Both the position numbers and the translations under genes were made by a program. DNA of 22,815 nt, taken from the NCBI GenBank assembly GCA_007123015.1, contig SKSL01000063.1, positions 1 to 22,815 of the forward strand, written 5' to 3'. Shown here piece by piece: positions 7,692-15,997 of the stretch. This DNA is from Natronohydrobacter sp. GTDB lineage: Bacteria > Pseudomonadota > Alphaproteobacteria > Rhodobacterales > Rhodobacteraceae. Within the stretch, counting starts at the first letter, position 1; each line of letters begins with the position of its first letter. Below the pieces are notes generated by a model. It had not been told where the DNA came from. It saw nothing but the letters and a program-made list of their open reading frames with translations, and ran no database searches.

Positions 7692-8366
7692 TCAGGGCCA
7701 ATCCGGCCCGTCGGGAAGCAGGTTCACCACCTGCTCCAGATAGACGCGATCCAGCAAGACCAGCATGCCAGGGGCATCGAAGGACAGGCTGACCTGCGCC
7801 TGATCCGCCCGGTTCGAGGTGCCGATGGTCGCATCAGGGCTGAATTCCAGCTCGTCAATCGGCCAATGCAGCCCGACCGAGCGCCCTGTGACCGGCGCCA
7901 TGGGAAAGAGCGAGACCCGCGCACCCGGCTGCAGGGTCAGCGTGATCTGCGGCGGGGCCAGAAAACAGATATCCCCGGCGCAGAGCAGGACGACACGCGC
8001 GCGCCCGTGCCAGACAAGCGAGGTCATTGCAGCCAGCGTGTGATCCAGCCGCGCCCCGTCAAAGCCCAGCCCGATCACCAGCGGGGCCGAAATCCGGGCG
8101 AGGCATTTGTCAAAATCCGTGCTATCCTGGTTCGGGATATGAACCACCCGGTTGCCCAATTCTGCCCGCAAGGCCGGATCCAGCGAATCCAGATCCCCAA
8201 GCACAGACTGCGGCTGGTGGCCCAGGGCGCGAAGCCGGTTCGCCCCGCCATCTGCGGCGACCAGCACAGGTGCCAGCGTCAGGGCGTGGTCCAGATCACG
8301 TTCACGCAGCTCACCCCCACCCACAAGGGTCACACGGTGACGCGTGTCGACAGCAGGTATGACCAC
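7692..8366 (-). CDS. thiN: Thiamine pyrophosphokinase
   Basis: Transfers pyrophosphate from ATP to thiamine to form thiamine diphosphate. The 224-residue protein has the family motifs AADGGANRLRALG (37-49), GDLDSLDP (57-64), QDSTDFDKCL (80-89) and GFDGARLDHTLA (101-112), whose acidic residues bind Mg-ATP. The C-terminal beta-rich domain (about 140-224) forms part of the thiamine site in dimers. The start is a GTG at 8366, with GAGAG about 6 bases upstream as possible ribosome binding site. No thiamine transport or synthesis gene is next to it, and no TPP-riboswitch core is visible in its leader. Two small palindromes lie at 8375-8394. Confidence 0.93.
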   Translation of the reverse strand: MVIPAVDTRHRVTLVGGGELRERDLDHALTLAPVLVAADGGANRLRALGHQPQSVLGDLDSLDPALRAELGNRVVHIPNQDSTDFDKCLARISAPLVIGLGFDGARLDHTLAAMTSLVWHGRARVVLLCAGDICFLAPPQITLTLQPGARVSLFPMAPVTGRSVGLHWPIDELEFSPDATIGTSNRADQAQVSLSFDAPGMLVLLDRVYLEQVVNLLPDGPDWP

Positions 8367-8374
8367 GTTACACT

Positions 8375-8394
8375 CTCAATTGAGGCGAATCGCC
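8375..8394. repeat. Two tandem small palindromes in the thiN leader
   Basis: CTCAATTGAG (8375-8384) is a perfect 10-base palindrome. It is directly followed by GGCGA-A-TCGCC (8384-8394), an 11-base dyad with one central base. They lie 9-28 bases upstream of the thiN GTG and partly overlap its presumed ribosome binding site. They also sit in the spacer shared with the divergent acidic-protein gene. Function unknown. Confidence 0.5.
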
Positions 8395-8502
8395 AAAGTT
8401 TCTGACATATTCAGATCATCAAAATACCCAAGTCTGAACATGCAATCGCTCATCTGCTGCGAGATTGTCTTCGGGATGTAAGGTAAAGAAAGCGAGTATA
8501 GT

Positions 8503-10758
8503 ATGGTTGGCCCCAGCAAGATACTGACCGTATCCTACGGTACGTTTTCATGCACGCTTGAAGGTTTCGATGAACCATTTGGCACCATGAAAGCAATCGC
8601 CGAATACTTCCGCGACCTCGCTGCCGAGGATCGGTATTTCGGTGCAGAACCCCCGACGCCCGATGCAGAGATGCTGCACCGGATCGCAGAGCGCGAGATC
8701 CAGCGTCGCGTTGAAGCGCGGGTTCAGGACAATGGGATCTTGCTGCGACCGCAAATGGAGTCCGCGGCACCTGCTGCCCCGGCCCTTGATGCAGATCGCG
8801 CAGGGACTGCAGCTGTCGCCCCAGATCCGCGCGAAGAGGTCAGTCAGGCGACCGCCTCTGAGGTTGTTACCGGGGAGGTGACCCCAGAGCCTGCCGCACC
8901 TGAACCAGATGTGAGCGCACCCACAGACACTGGGGAAGCTGACACCACAGCCGAAGCTGATTTGCAGACCGAGCCTGCCCCGGCAGAGCCAGAGGCATCA
9001 GAGCCGGAAGCGATCGAGGCAGCGGCACCAGAAGAGGCAACGGCACCACAGCCAGAGCCCGAGCCAGAAGCGCCAGCCGAGATGGCGCAGGAAGACCTGC
9101 CCGAGGACGTGTCGCCCCACGAAGAATACGACCCGGCAGCGCTTGCGGAAAAGCCAGGACTGTCTGACAAGCTGGCGCGTATCCGCGCTGCGGTCGCCTC
9201 TGCCGGGGTCACAGCAGGTGGGGCCGCCATGGCTGCCCATTTCGTCAAATCCGAGAGCGACGGGCCTGATCAGGACATCGAGACGCCCATGGAAGACGCA
9301 GCGCTCCCCGAAAGCACTGTTGCACCCTATGCGGCGCCGGAACCAGAGGCCGTGTTGCCAGAGCCGGAAATGGTCGAGGAACCGGCAGCAGAGCTTGATC
9401 CTGCGGATGAGACAGAGGATCTGGCAGAAGATGAAGCGGCGCTCTTTGATGAAGACACGCTCGAGTCGAGCTTGTCGGCGCATTTCGAGCGCGCCGAAGA
9501 TGACACTGCCGACATGCTGGAGCTGGCAGATGAAGAAGACCTGCCGGAAGAAGACACGCAAGAGGCCGCTGCGCTGCCCGTGGATGAGGCTGCGGCTGAC
9601 GAGGCTGCATTCGATGCGGCCATGGCCGAAATCGAAGTCGCACCCGGTGTCAGCGACATGTCAGACGATCCGGTCGCAGCGGAAAGCGCGGAAGACGATG
9701 CTGACAGCGCAGCCGATGACAGCGCGATCCGGGCGCAAATCCAGCAGCTTCTGGGCGATACAGGACTGCCAGAGGCTGACGAGGCGGAACTGGTCGGCGA
9801 ATTGGCTGCGATCGAGAAAGACGCGCATGGCAAACGCGCGGGCAAGGCACTAAAGGCTTTTGGCGATCTGGCGGAAGATACCGAGGATACCGCCGCGCGT
9901 CTGATGGAAACGGCAGAGAGCGAGCTTGGTCAGAAAGATGCGCTGCGCCGCCACGATGCTTTCGAGAACATGCGCGCCGCAGTCGATGCGACACGCGCAG
10001 AAGAGGAAGTCAGTGGTCCGCGTCGTCGCGAGTTTGCACAGGAGCTGGAAATCGAGCGCTACAAGGGCGATCTGGATATGCCCGATCCGCTTGAACCCTC
10101 GGTTCTGCGCACGCGCGAGATTGTGCCAAAGCCTGCCGCGCGCCCAGAGCCTGTTGCAGAGCCTGCGCCCGAGAGTGTCGCTTCAGACCCCGAGCCTGAA
10201 GCGGTCACAATGGCTGCAGACCCCGAACCCGTCGTGCCGGTAACGCCAGCACGCCCCATCCCGCGCCGTCCTGCGCCCCTTGGCAAGGGCCGCACGGTGC
10301 GCCCGAACGCAACGCGCGCGCCGCTTGTTCTGGTTTCCGAACAGCGCATCGACACGCCCAAAGTCTCTGGCCCGGTGCGCCCGCGCCGCGTGCAGGCAGG
10401 GGGTGGTCTGGCCGTGGACCTGAGCAATGTCAGCGACGCGCCGCAGGACGGTCATGATGATCTTGAAGAGTTCAAGACCTTTGCCAAACGCGTCGATGCC
10501 TGGTTGCTGGATGAACAGATCGAAGCGGCTGCGGCTTTCTCGACCCATATCAAGGGGCAAGAGAGCTTTTCGCGCATCGAGCTGATGAATTATGTCATTG
10601 CCAATAATGAAGGCAAGACAGTTTCGCGCGATGACATGCTGCGTGGTTTTGGCACATTGCTGCGCGAAGGTCGGCTGGAACGGACCGAGGCCGGGGCGTT
10701 CCGTTTGTCGGCAGCCTCTGAATTCGACGAGCCTGCGCGCCAATACGCGACCCGTTGA
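8503..10758 (+). CDS. Large acidic low-complexity protein of unknown function
   Basis: I recognise no named family. The 751-residue protein has three parts. Residues 1-85 look folded: two short beta strands (SKILTVSYGTFSCTLEGF), a helix (TMKAIAEYFRDLAAEDRYFG), then PPTPDAEMLHRIAEREIQRR. Residues about 86-410 are Pro/Glu/Ala/Asp-rich and probably disordered; in 291-410 I counted 46 Asp/Glu in 120 residues with only two Arg and no Lys. Residues 410-520 are helical and charged, followed by a Pro/Arg-rich linker (540-640). The C-terminal part (651-751) has helices and then FSRIELMNYVIANNEG to GRLERTEAGAFRLS, resembling a winged helix. No signal peptide or convincing membrane segment is present; the Ala/Gly stretch 229-247 is only weakly hydrophobic. 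It is probably cytoplasmic and transcribed alone, ending at the hairpin at 10782. Confidence 0.85.
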   Translation: MVGPSKILTVSYGTFSCTLEGFDEPFGTMKAIAEYFRDLAAEDRYFGAEPPTPDAEMLHRIAEREIQRRVEARVQDNGILLRPQMESAAPAAPALDADRAGTAAVAPDPREEVSQATASEVVTGEVTPEPAAPEPDVSAPTDTGEADTTAEADLQTEPAPAEPEASEPEAIEAAAPEEATAPQPEPEPEAPAEMAQEDLPEDVSPHEEYDPAALAEKPGLSDKLARIRAAVASAGVTAGGAAMAAHFVKSESDGPDQDIETPMEDAALPESTVAPYAAPEPEAVLPEPEMVEEPAAELDPADETEDLAEDEAALFDEDTLESSLSAHFERAEDDTADMLELADEEDLPEEDTQEAAALPVDEAAADEAAFDAAMAEIEVAPGVSDMSDDPVAAESAEDDADSAADDSAIRAQIQQLLGDTGLPEADEAELVGELAAIEKDAHGKRAGKALKAFGDLAEDTEDTAARLMETAESELGQKDALRRHDAFENMRAAVDATRAEEEVSGPRRREFAQELEIERYKGDLDMPDPLEPSVLRTREIVPKPAARPEPVAEPAPESVASDPEPEAVTMAADPEPVVPVTPARPIPRRPAPLGKGRTVRPNATRAPLVLVSEQRIDTPKVSGPVRPRRVQAGGGLAVDLSNVSDAPQDGHDDLEEFKTFAKRVDAWLLDEQIEAAAAFSTHIKGQESFSRIELMNYVIANNEGKTVSRDDMLRGFGTLLREGRLERTEAGAFRLSAASEFDEPARQYATR

Positions 10759-10781
10759 GCACATCGCCAAGTCAAGTATTG

Positions 10782-10807
10782 CAGGCCCCGGTCCCCTCCG
10801 GGGCCTG
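10782..10807. terminator. Hairpin between convergent genes, likely shared terminator
   Basis: A perfect 10-bp stem, CAGGCCCCGG (10782-10791) pairing with CCGGGGCCTG (10798-10807), encloses a 6-base loop. It lies 24 bases past the acidic-protein stop and 43 bases past the glycosyltransferase stop on the other strand. The T-rich tail is poor on both sides (TTGCTGT on plus), so efficiency is uncertain. Confidence 0.65.
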
Positions 10808-10849
10808 TTGCTGTATCAGCGCAATGGGCCAACGCGGTTTGGTGACCGG

Positions 10850-12067
10850 CTATGGCCTTTGTTCGACAAACTGCACAAGGCGCGGCAGACATATGCGTGA
10901 CAGATCATAATCTTCGATGATCGTCTTGCGCGCCGCCTTGCGCAGCGGTTCCTGCGCCGCAGGATTGGCAAGCGCGTCGCTCAAGGCAGCGACCCAGCCG
11001 TCGATATCGAAGAAATCGACCAGCCGCCCGTTCACGCCATCGCGGATCACTTCTTCCACAGGTCCGGTCCGAGAGGCGATCACGCAGGCCTCCATCGCCA
11101 TCGCTTCGAGCATGGACCAGGACAGCACGAAAGGGATGGTCAGGTAAGCATGGACGCGGCTGACCTGCAGCACTTTCTGATAGGCGGCATAGGGCAGGCG
11201 GCCCAGAAAATGAACGCGGCTCAGATCAAGCCGCCCGTCAAGTTCGCGCAGGAAGACCTCGCGCCATGTGCCCTGTGGTGGTGGTGCCCCATAGCTGACG
11301 CCATCCCCGCCGAGTATGATCACCTGCGCAGAGGGGCGCGCGGCCAGCAGATCGGGCAGCGCGCGCAGCAGGATATGCGTGCCGCGATAGGGTTCAAGAT
11401 TGCGCGCGACATAGGTCAGCACTTCATCGCCCGCGCGCAGGATTTGCCCATTGGGCAAGGTCACCTTTGCCGAAGGGTCCGGTTTCAGCGCATCTGTGTC
11501 GATGCCGTCATGGGTGATCGTGATCTTCTCGCGGAAACAGGCGGGAAAGGTGTCGGCCTGCCACTCGGTCGGTGAGAGGGCCGCATCGGCCTGCACCATC
11601 GCCAGCGCCTGATGCGCCTGGCGGGCCGTCACTGAAAACCCCATCGCGGGGTCCTTTCGGCTGAATTCGGGATCGAAGCCCACATCCAGACCGCGGGTGG
11701 CGTAGAAGAATTCAGCATAGACCTGCAAGCGGACATCAGGCCAGACTTCGCGCAGAAACAGGGTCTCGCCCCAGCCGGAATGACCGAAAATCACATCCGG
11801 GCTGAAGCCAAGTTTGTCGCGCAGCTGGATCGCCGCGCGCGCCACGCGATGCGCGCGATCTGTCATCGCTGTATAGGTCGTGCCGAAACGTGTGTGCTTG
11901 GGGTCAGGCGCAGGATCGGGCATCGGGTAGCGATAGGTCTGGATCGGTGTGGCCTGCGCGTTCGTCTGCGCGGTCAGAGCAACCACCTGATGGCCCCGCG
12001 CAACAAGGGCCGGGGCCAGATGTTTGAACTGGCCCGGGAAATTCTGATGAACGAACAGGATACGCAC
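10850..12067 (-). CDS. Family 4 glycosyltransferase
   Basis: From the GTG at 12067-12065 the product has 405 residues and begins VRILFVHQNFPGQFKHLAPA, the usual start of a GT4 subfamily with its own N-terminal domain (Glyco_trans_4_3 type). The GT-B C-terminal domain shows YVARNLEPYRGTHILLRALP (219-238), VIILGGDG (249-256), VHFLGRLPYAAYQKVL (285-300) and FVLSWSMLEAMAMEACVIAS (313-332). In that last motif only the second glutamate of the usual E-x7-E pair is kept, which I recall as usual in this subfamily. It starts 16 bases after the yejF stop on the same strand. Sugar donor and acceptor cannot be read; an envelope or capsular polysaccharide is a reasonable guess. The open frame runs to 12193, but the extra residues overlap yejF and do not fit the family. 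Confidence 0.9.
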   Translation of the reverse strand: MRILFVHQNFPGQFKHLAPALVARGHQVVALTAQTNAQATPIQTYRYPMPDPAPDPKHTRFGTTYTAMTDRAHRVARAAIQLRDKLGFSPDVIFGHSGWGETLFLREVWPDVRLQVYAEFFYATRGLDVGFDPEFSRKDPAMGFSVTARQAHQALAMVQADAALSPTEWQADTFPACFREKITITHDGIDTDALKPDPSAKVTLPNGQILRAGDEVLTYVARNLEPYRGTHILLRALPDLLAARPSAQVIILGGDGVSYGAPPPQGTWREVFLRELDGRLDLSRVHFLGRLPYAAYQKVLQVSRVHAYLTIPFVLSWSMLEAMAMEACVIASRTGPVEEVIRDGVNGRLVDFFDIDGWVAALSDALANPAAQEPLRKAARKTIIEDYDLSRICLPRLVQFVEQRP

Positions 12068-12083
12068 GAGGTCGCCTTTCGCC

Positions 12084-13688
12084 TCAGGCGGCCCCAATGG
12101 CAGTAATGTCAAACGCCGCAGCCAGCAGGCGCTGGGTATAGTCGCTTTTCGGCGCGTCAAAGACTTGCTGCACGGACCCGGCCTCGACCACATCGCCCTG
12201 GCGCATGACGATCACTTTATGCGACAGCGCACGGACCACGCGCAGGTCATGGCTGATGAACAGATAGGCCAGACCATATTTGCGCTGCAGATTGCGCAAC
12301 AGCTCGACAATCTGGACTTGTACGGTCATGTCCAGCGCCGATGTCGGTTCATCCAGAACCACCAGTTTCGGCCGCAGGACCATGGCGCGCGCAATCGCGA
12401 TCCGCTGGCGCTGCCCGCCCGAGAATTCATGTGGATAGCGTTCCATCATGGCCGGATCCAGCCCCACTTCGACCATCATCTCGGCCACCAGATCGCGTGC
12501 GGATTTGCCGATGGGCACCGCATGCACGCTGAACCCTTCGGCGATGATCTGCTCGACTGTCATGCGCGGCGACAGGCTGCCGAACGGGTCCTGAAAGACG
12601 ATCTGCAGGTTGCGGCGCAAGCTGCGCAACTGGGCGGATTTGCGGCCCTGAATATCCTTGCCTTCAAACAATATCGGCCCCTCGCTGGAAATCAGCCGCA
12701 AGATCGCCAGCGCGAGCGTGGTCTTGCCAGACCCGGATTCCCCCACGATCCCCAGCGTTTCGCCCGCGCGCAGCGAGAAACTGGCCTCGTTCACGGCCTT
12801 CACATGGCCCACTGTCCGCCGCAGGAACCCCCGCTGGATCGGAAACCAGATGCGCAAACGATCTGTGCGCAGGATTTCGGTCGAGGTGGCCGGAACAGGT
12901 GCGGGTTCGCCCTTGGATTCGGCTTCCAGCAATTTTCGGGTATAGGGATGTTCGGGGGCCGCGAAGATTTCGGCCGTGGGGCCTTGCTCGACGATTTCGC
13001 CATCTTTCATCACGCAGACCCGATCCGCGAAACGGCGCACGATGTTCAGATCATGGGTGATGAACAGAAGGCTCATGCCCTCGGCGCGTTTCAGATCGAC
13101 CAGCAGTTCCAGAATCTGCGCCTGAATCGTCACGTCAAGCGCGGTCGTCGGTTCATCCGCGACCAGCAATTCCGGACCATTGGCCAGCGCCATCGCGATC
13201 ATGACCCGCTGCCTTTGCCCACCGGACAGCTGATGCGGATAAGCCCCCAGACGGCTTTCGGCGTCGCGAATACCCACTTTGTCCAGCAATTCCAGCACTC
13301 GCGCGCGCGCCCGCGCGCCGTGCAAGCCCTGATGCAGGGACAGGCTTTCTGTGATCTGTTTTTCGATCGTATGCAGCGGGTTGAGCGAGGTCATCGGCTC
13401 CTGAAAGATGAAACTCACATCATTGCCGCGCACTTGTCGCAACATCCGGTCAGAAGCCCCGACAAGCTGGTCGCCTTTGAAGGTCACCGACCCCTCGACC
13501 TGCGCCGAATCGGGCAGAAGACCCACAGTCGCAAGCGCACTGACAGATTTGCCAGACCCGGATTCGCCCACCAGCGCGACGGTTTCGCCCTTATCCACAT
13601 GAAAACTGACCCCGCGCACAGCCCGGACTGCGCGCCCTTCCTGATGGAAGGTGACGGACAGGGTCTTCACATCCAGAATGCGGCTCAT
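12084..13688 (-). CDS. yejF: Peptide ABC importer, fused twin ATPase YejF
   Basis: The 534-residue protein has two complete ABC ATPase domains in tandem, as in YejF/GsiA-type importers. Domain 1 has Walker A GESGSGKS (41-48), signature LSGGQRQR (154-161) and Walker B LLVADEP (174-180). Domain 2 has GESGSGKT (316-323), FSGGQRQR (422-429) and LVVLDEP (442-448). Each is followed by an oligopeptide-type extension. It powers uptake through YejB/YejE. Its ATG overlaps the yejE stop by 4 bases, indicating translational coupling, and the glycosyltransferase gene starts 16 bases downstream. Yej systems are known for importing microcin C-type peptides and for resistance to antimicrobial peptides in some hosts; the substrate here is not known. 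Confidence 0.93.
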   Translation of the reverse strand: MSRILDVKTLSVTFHQEGRAVRAVRGVSFHVDKGETVALVGESGSGKSVSALATVGLLPDSAQVEGSVTFKGDQLVGASDRMLRQVRGNDVSFIFQEPMTSLNPLHTIEKQITESLSLHQGLHGARARARVLELLDKVGIRDAESRLGAYPHQLSGGQRQRVMIAMALANGPELLVADEPTTALDVTIQAQILELLVDLKRAEGMSLLFITHDLNIVRRFADRVCVMKDGEIVEQGPTAEIFAAPEHPYTRKLLEAESKGEPAPVPATSTEILRTDRLRIWFPIQRGFLRRTVGHVKAVNEASFSLRAGETLGIVGESGSGKTTLALAILRLISSEGPILFEGKDIQGRKSAQLRSLRRNLQIVFQDPFGSLSPRMTVEQIIAEGFSVHAVPIGKSARDLVAEMMVEVGLDPAMMERYPHEFSGGQRQRIAIARAMVLRPKLVVLDEPTSALDMTVQVQIVELLRNLQRKYGLAYLFISHDLRVVRALSHKVIVMRQGDVVEAGSVQQVFDAPKSDYTQRLLAAAFDITAIGAA

Positions 13689-14887
13689 GAGAATGTCTTT
13701 CTGGGGTCAAAGGCGTCGCGCACGCCCTCGAAGATGAAGACCAGCAGCGACAGCATGATCGCGAATGTGAAGAAGGCCGAGAAGCCAAGCCAGGGCGCTT
13801 GCAGATTGTTCCGCGCCTGCAAGGTCATTTCGCCCAGCGATGGCGCAGAAGAGGGCAGGCCAAAGCCCAGGAAATCAAGCGCCGCGAGCGATCCGATGAC
13901 ACCCGTGATGATGAAAGGCAGGAAGGTGAGTGTTGCGACCATGGCATTGGGCAACACATGGCGGAACATGATCGTCAGGTTCGACACGCCCAGCGCGCGG
14001 GCCGCTCGGACATATTCGAAATTCCGCGCGCGCAGGAATTCCGCGCGCACCACGCCCACAAGCCCGGTCCAGCCAAACAAAGTCATCAGGAACACCAGTA
14101 GCCAGAAATTCATTGCGAACATGGAAGACAGGATGATGATGACATAAAGCGACGGAACCGAGTTCCAGAGTTCGATCACGCGCTGAAACAGAAGATCGGT
14201 CAGCCCACCAAAGAACCCCTGTACAGCCCCGGCAGCAATGCCGATAATCGACGTGGCAGCGGTCACGATCAGGGCGAAGGTGATCGACAGTCGGAAGCCG
14301 TAAATTATCCGTGCCAGCACATCGCGGGCGGTGTCATCGGTGCCTAGCCAGTGCCGGTCGTCGGGCGGCGAGGGGGCCGCGCGGCCAATATCGTTGATCG
14401 TGTTGTAGCTATAGGGGATCAGTGGCCAGAACATCCAGCCCGCGACGATCTCTTCGCCATCCACAATGCCAGTTGCGGCCTGAAGCATGGCCTCTTCCGG
14501 GTCATCAAGGCACAGCTCGGCCCCGCCTGTGCGGATCAGGCACTGCACTTCGGGGTCGCGATAAACGGCTTCCGTTCTGAAATCGCCGCCGAATGTGGTT
14601 TCGGGATAGAAGCGATGAATCGGGAAATGCAATTCGCCACGGAAGCTGACAAGGATGGGGCGGTCATTGGCGATGTATTCTGCAAAGAGCGACAGGCCAT
14701 AGAGCACGCCCAGAATGATCAGCGACCAGAAAGCGCGGCGATTTGCCTTGAAGTTGCGCCAACGCCGCCGGTTCAGCGCCGAGATGGTGATGCCGAAGCG
14801 CTTCCTGGGCGGTGGCAGGGTGCCCGTTTCATCCGGGTTCGGAAGCGGATCGGGGGAAGAGACGAATTGATCGACACGCTGATCCAT
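13685..14887 (-). CDS. yejE: Peptide ABC importer permease YejE
   Basis: This 400-residue inner-membrane permease has a cytoplasmic N-terminus (1-52) and a first membrane helix at about 53-72. A long periplasmic loop (about 73-195) is specific to YejE-type proteins. The BPD_transp_1 core follows, with helices at about 197-222, 245-278, 315-342 and 368-387. The EAA loop that contacts the ATPase is at about 291-315 (EYVRAARALGVSNLTIMFRH). The large loop contains two cysteines, Cys116 and Cys126, that could form a disulfide. The gene sits 3 bases after yejB and overlaps yejF by 4 bases. Confidence 0.93.
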   Translation of the reverse strand: MDQRVDQFVSSPDPLPNPDETGTLPPPRKRFGITISALNRRRWRNFKANRRAFWSLIILGVLYGLSLFAEYIANDRPILVSFRGELHFPIHRFYPETTFGGDFRTEAVYRDPEVQCLIRTGGAELCLDDPEEAMLQAATGIVDGEEIVAGWMFWPLIPYSYNTINDIGRAAPSPPDDRHWLGTDDTARDVLARIIYGFRLSITFALIVTAATSIIGIAAGAVQGFFGGLTDLLFQRVIELWNSVPSLYVIIILSSMFAMNFWLLVFLMTLFGWTGLVGVVRAEFLRARNFEYVRAARALGVSNLTIMFRHVLPNAMVATLTFLPFIITGVIGSLAALDFLGFGLPSSAPSLGEMTLQARNNLQAPWLGFSAFFTFAIMLSLLVFIFEGVRDAFDPRKTFS

Positions 14888-14890
14888 GGC

Positions 14891-15985
14891 TCAGGTCTCT
14901 CGCGATTCGAAATCGATACGGGGGTCGATCCAGACATACATCAAGTCTGAAATCAGCCCCACCACCAGCCCGATCAGCCCGAAGACAAAAAGCGTGCCGA
15001 ACATGACCGGATAATCGCGGGCCACAGTCGCCTCGAACGCCAAACGGCCCAACCCGTCGAGCGAGAAGATCGTCTCGATCAAGAGCGACCCGCCGAAGAA
15101 CACGCCTACAAACACGGCCGGGAAGCCGGCAATCACGATCAGCATCGCGTTACGGAAGACGTGCCCATACAACACCTTGCTGTCGCTCAAGCCCTTGGCA
15201 CGGGCGGTGACGACATAGTGTTTCCGGATCTCATCAAGGAAACTGTTCTTGGTCAGCAGTGTCAGCGTCGCAAAGGCCGAGATGGTCGAGGCGATGACCG
15301 GCAGCGTGATATGCCAGAAGTAATCCTTGACCTTGCCCCAGAAGGACAGGGTTTCCCAGACTTCTTGCGGGCTGGTCAGCCCTCGGGCCGGGAAGACCTG
15401 GAAATAGGACCCGCCTGCAAAGACAACCAGCAGCAGGATCGCAAACAGAAAGCCGGGGATCGCATAGGCGACGATGATCAGACCCGAGGTGAAGGTGTCA
15501 AACCGCGTCCCGTCGCGCACAGCCTTGCGGATGCCCAAAGGGATCGAGACCAGATAGGCGATCAAGGTGGACCATAAGCCCAGCGTGATCGACACAGGCA
15601 ACTTCTCGATGACCAGATCCACGACCGAGATCGACCGGAAATAGCTTTGGCCGAAGTCGAAGCGCATGTAATTCCACATCATGTGCAGGAAGCGTTGCAG
15701 GGGCGGCTTGTCGAAGCCGAATTCCCGTTCCAGCTGCGCGATGAATTCAGGCGGCAGGCCCCGCGCGCCCAGATAGCCCTCTTCCTGCCCGGATTGCATG
15801 TTCGCGCCCATATCGCCGCCCCCGCCAGAGATATTGGCAAAGACATCGCCTTCGCCTTGCATCCGGGCGATGACTTGCTCGATCGGCCCGCCGGGGACGA
15901 ATTGCACAAGGCTGAAATTGATAATCATCACCCCCAACAATGTGGGGATGATCAGGGCGAGGCGGCGCAGGATGTAGGCAGCCAT
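14891..15985 (-). CDS. yejB: Peptide ABC importer permease YejB
   Basis: This 364-residue permease begins with a standard DppB-like start, MAAYILRRLALIIPTLLGVM, containing the first membrane helix. A Gly-rich periplasmic loop (43-75) precedes GLPPEFIAQLEREFGFDKPP (76-95). The transport core has helices at about 132-152, 166-192, 226-246, 281-303 and 329-351. An EAA-type loop is at about 252-280 (HYVVTARAKGLSDSKVLYGH). It pairs with YejE to form the channel. It lies 12 bases after yejA, consistent with one operon. Confidence 0.93.
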   Translation of the reverse strand: MAAYILRRLALIIPTLLGVMIINFSLVQFVPGGPIEQVIARMQGEGDVFANISGGGGDMGANMQSGQEEGYLGARGLPPEFIAQLEREFGFDKPPLQRFLHMMWNYMRFDFGQSYFRSISVVDLVIEKLPVSITLGLWSTLIAYLVSIPLGIRKAVRDGTRFDTFTSGLIIVAYAIPGFLFAILLLVVFAGGSYFQVFPARGLTSPQEVWETLSFWGKVKDYFWHITLPVIASTISAFATLTLLTKNSFLDEIRKHYVVTARAKGLSDSKVLYGHVFRNAMLIVIAGFPAVFVGVFFGGSLLIETIFSLDGLGRLAFEATVARDYPVMFGTLFVFGLIGLVVGLISDLMYVWIDPRIDFESRET

Positions 15986-15997
15986 TCCTGCGGGCCC

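Noticed and set aside
7695..7709. GGGCC-AATCC-GGCCC hairpin at the ubiB/thiN junction as terminator
   Set aside because: The stem is only 5 bp, lies in the last thiN codons, and has no T-run on either strand.
8844..9853. Several open frames on both strands inside the acidic-protein gene (Ser-rich minus-strand products and an Arg-rich plus-strand product)
   Set aside because: They arise from the repetitive GAR/GCN/CCN codon mix of the low-complexity region. Only the 751-codon frame has structured ends and normal composition there.
13591..13599. Perfect DnaA-box sequence TTATCCACA
   Set aside because: A single copy inside the yejF coding sequence, over 10 kb from dnaA and without neighbouring boxes, is most simply chance.
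12165..14147. Open plus-strand frame of 660 codons antisense to yejF and yejE
   Set aside because: The opposite strand encodes intact, motif-rich transporter subunits; the antisense product is His/Gln/Arg-rich and without family traits.
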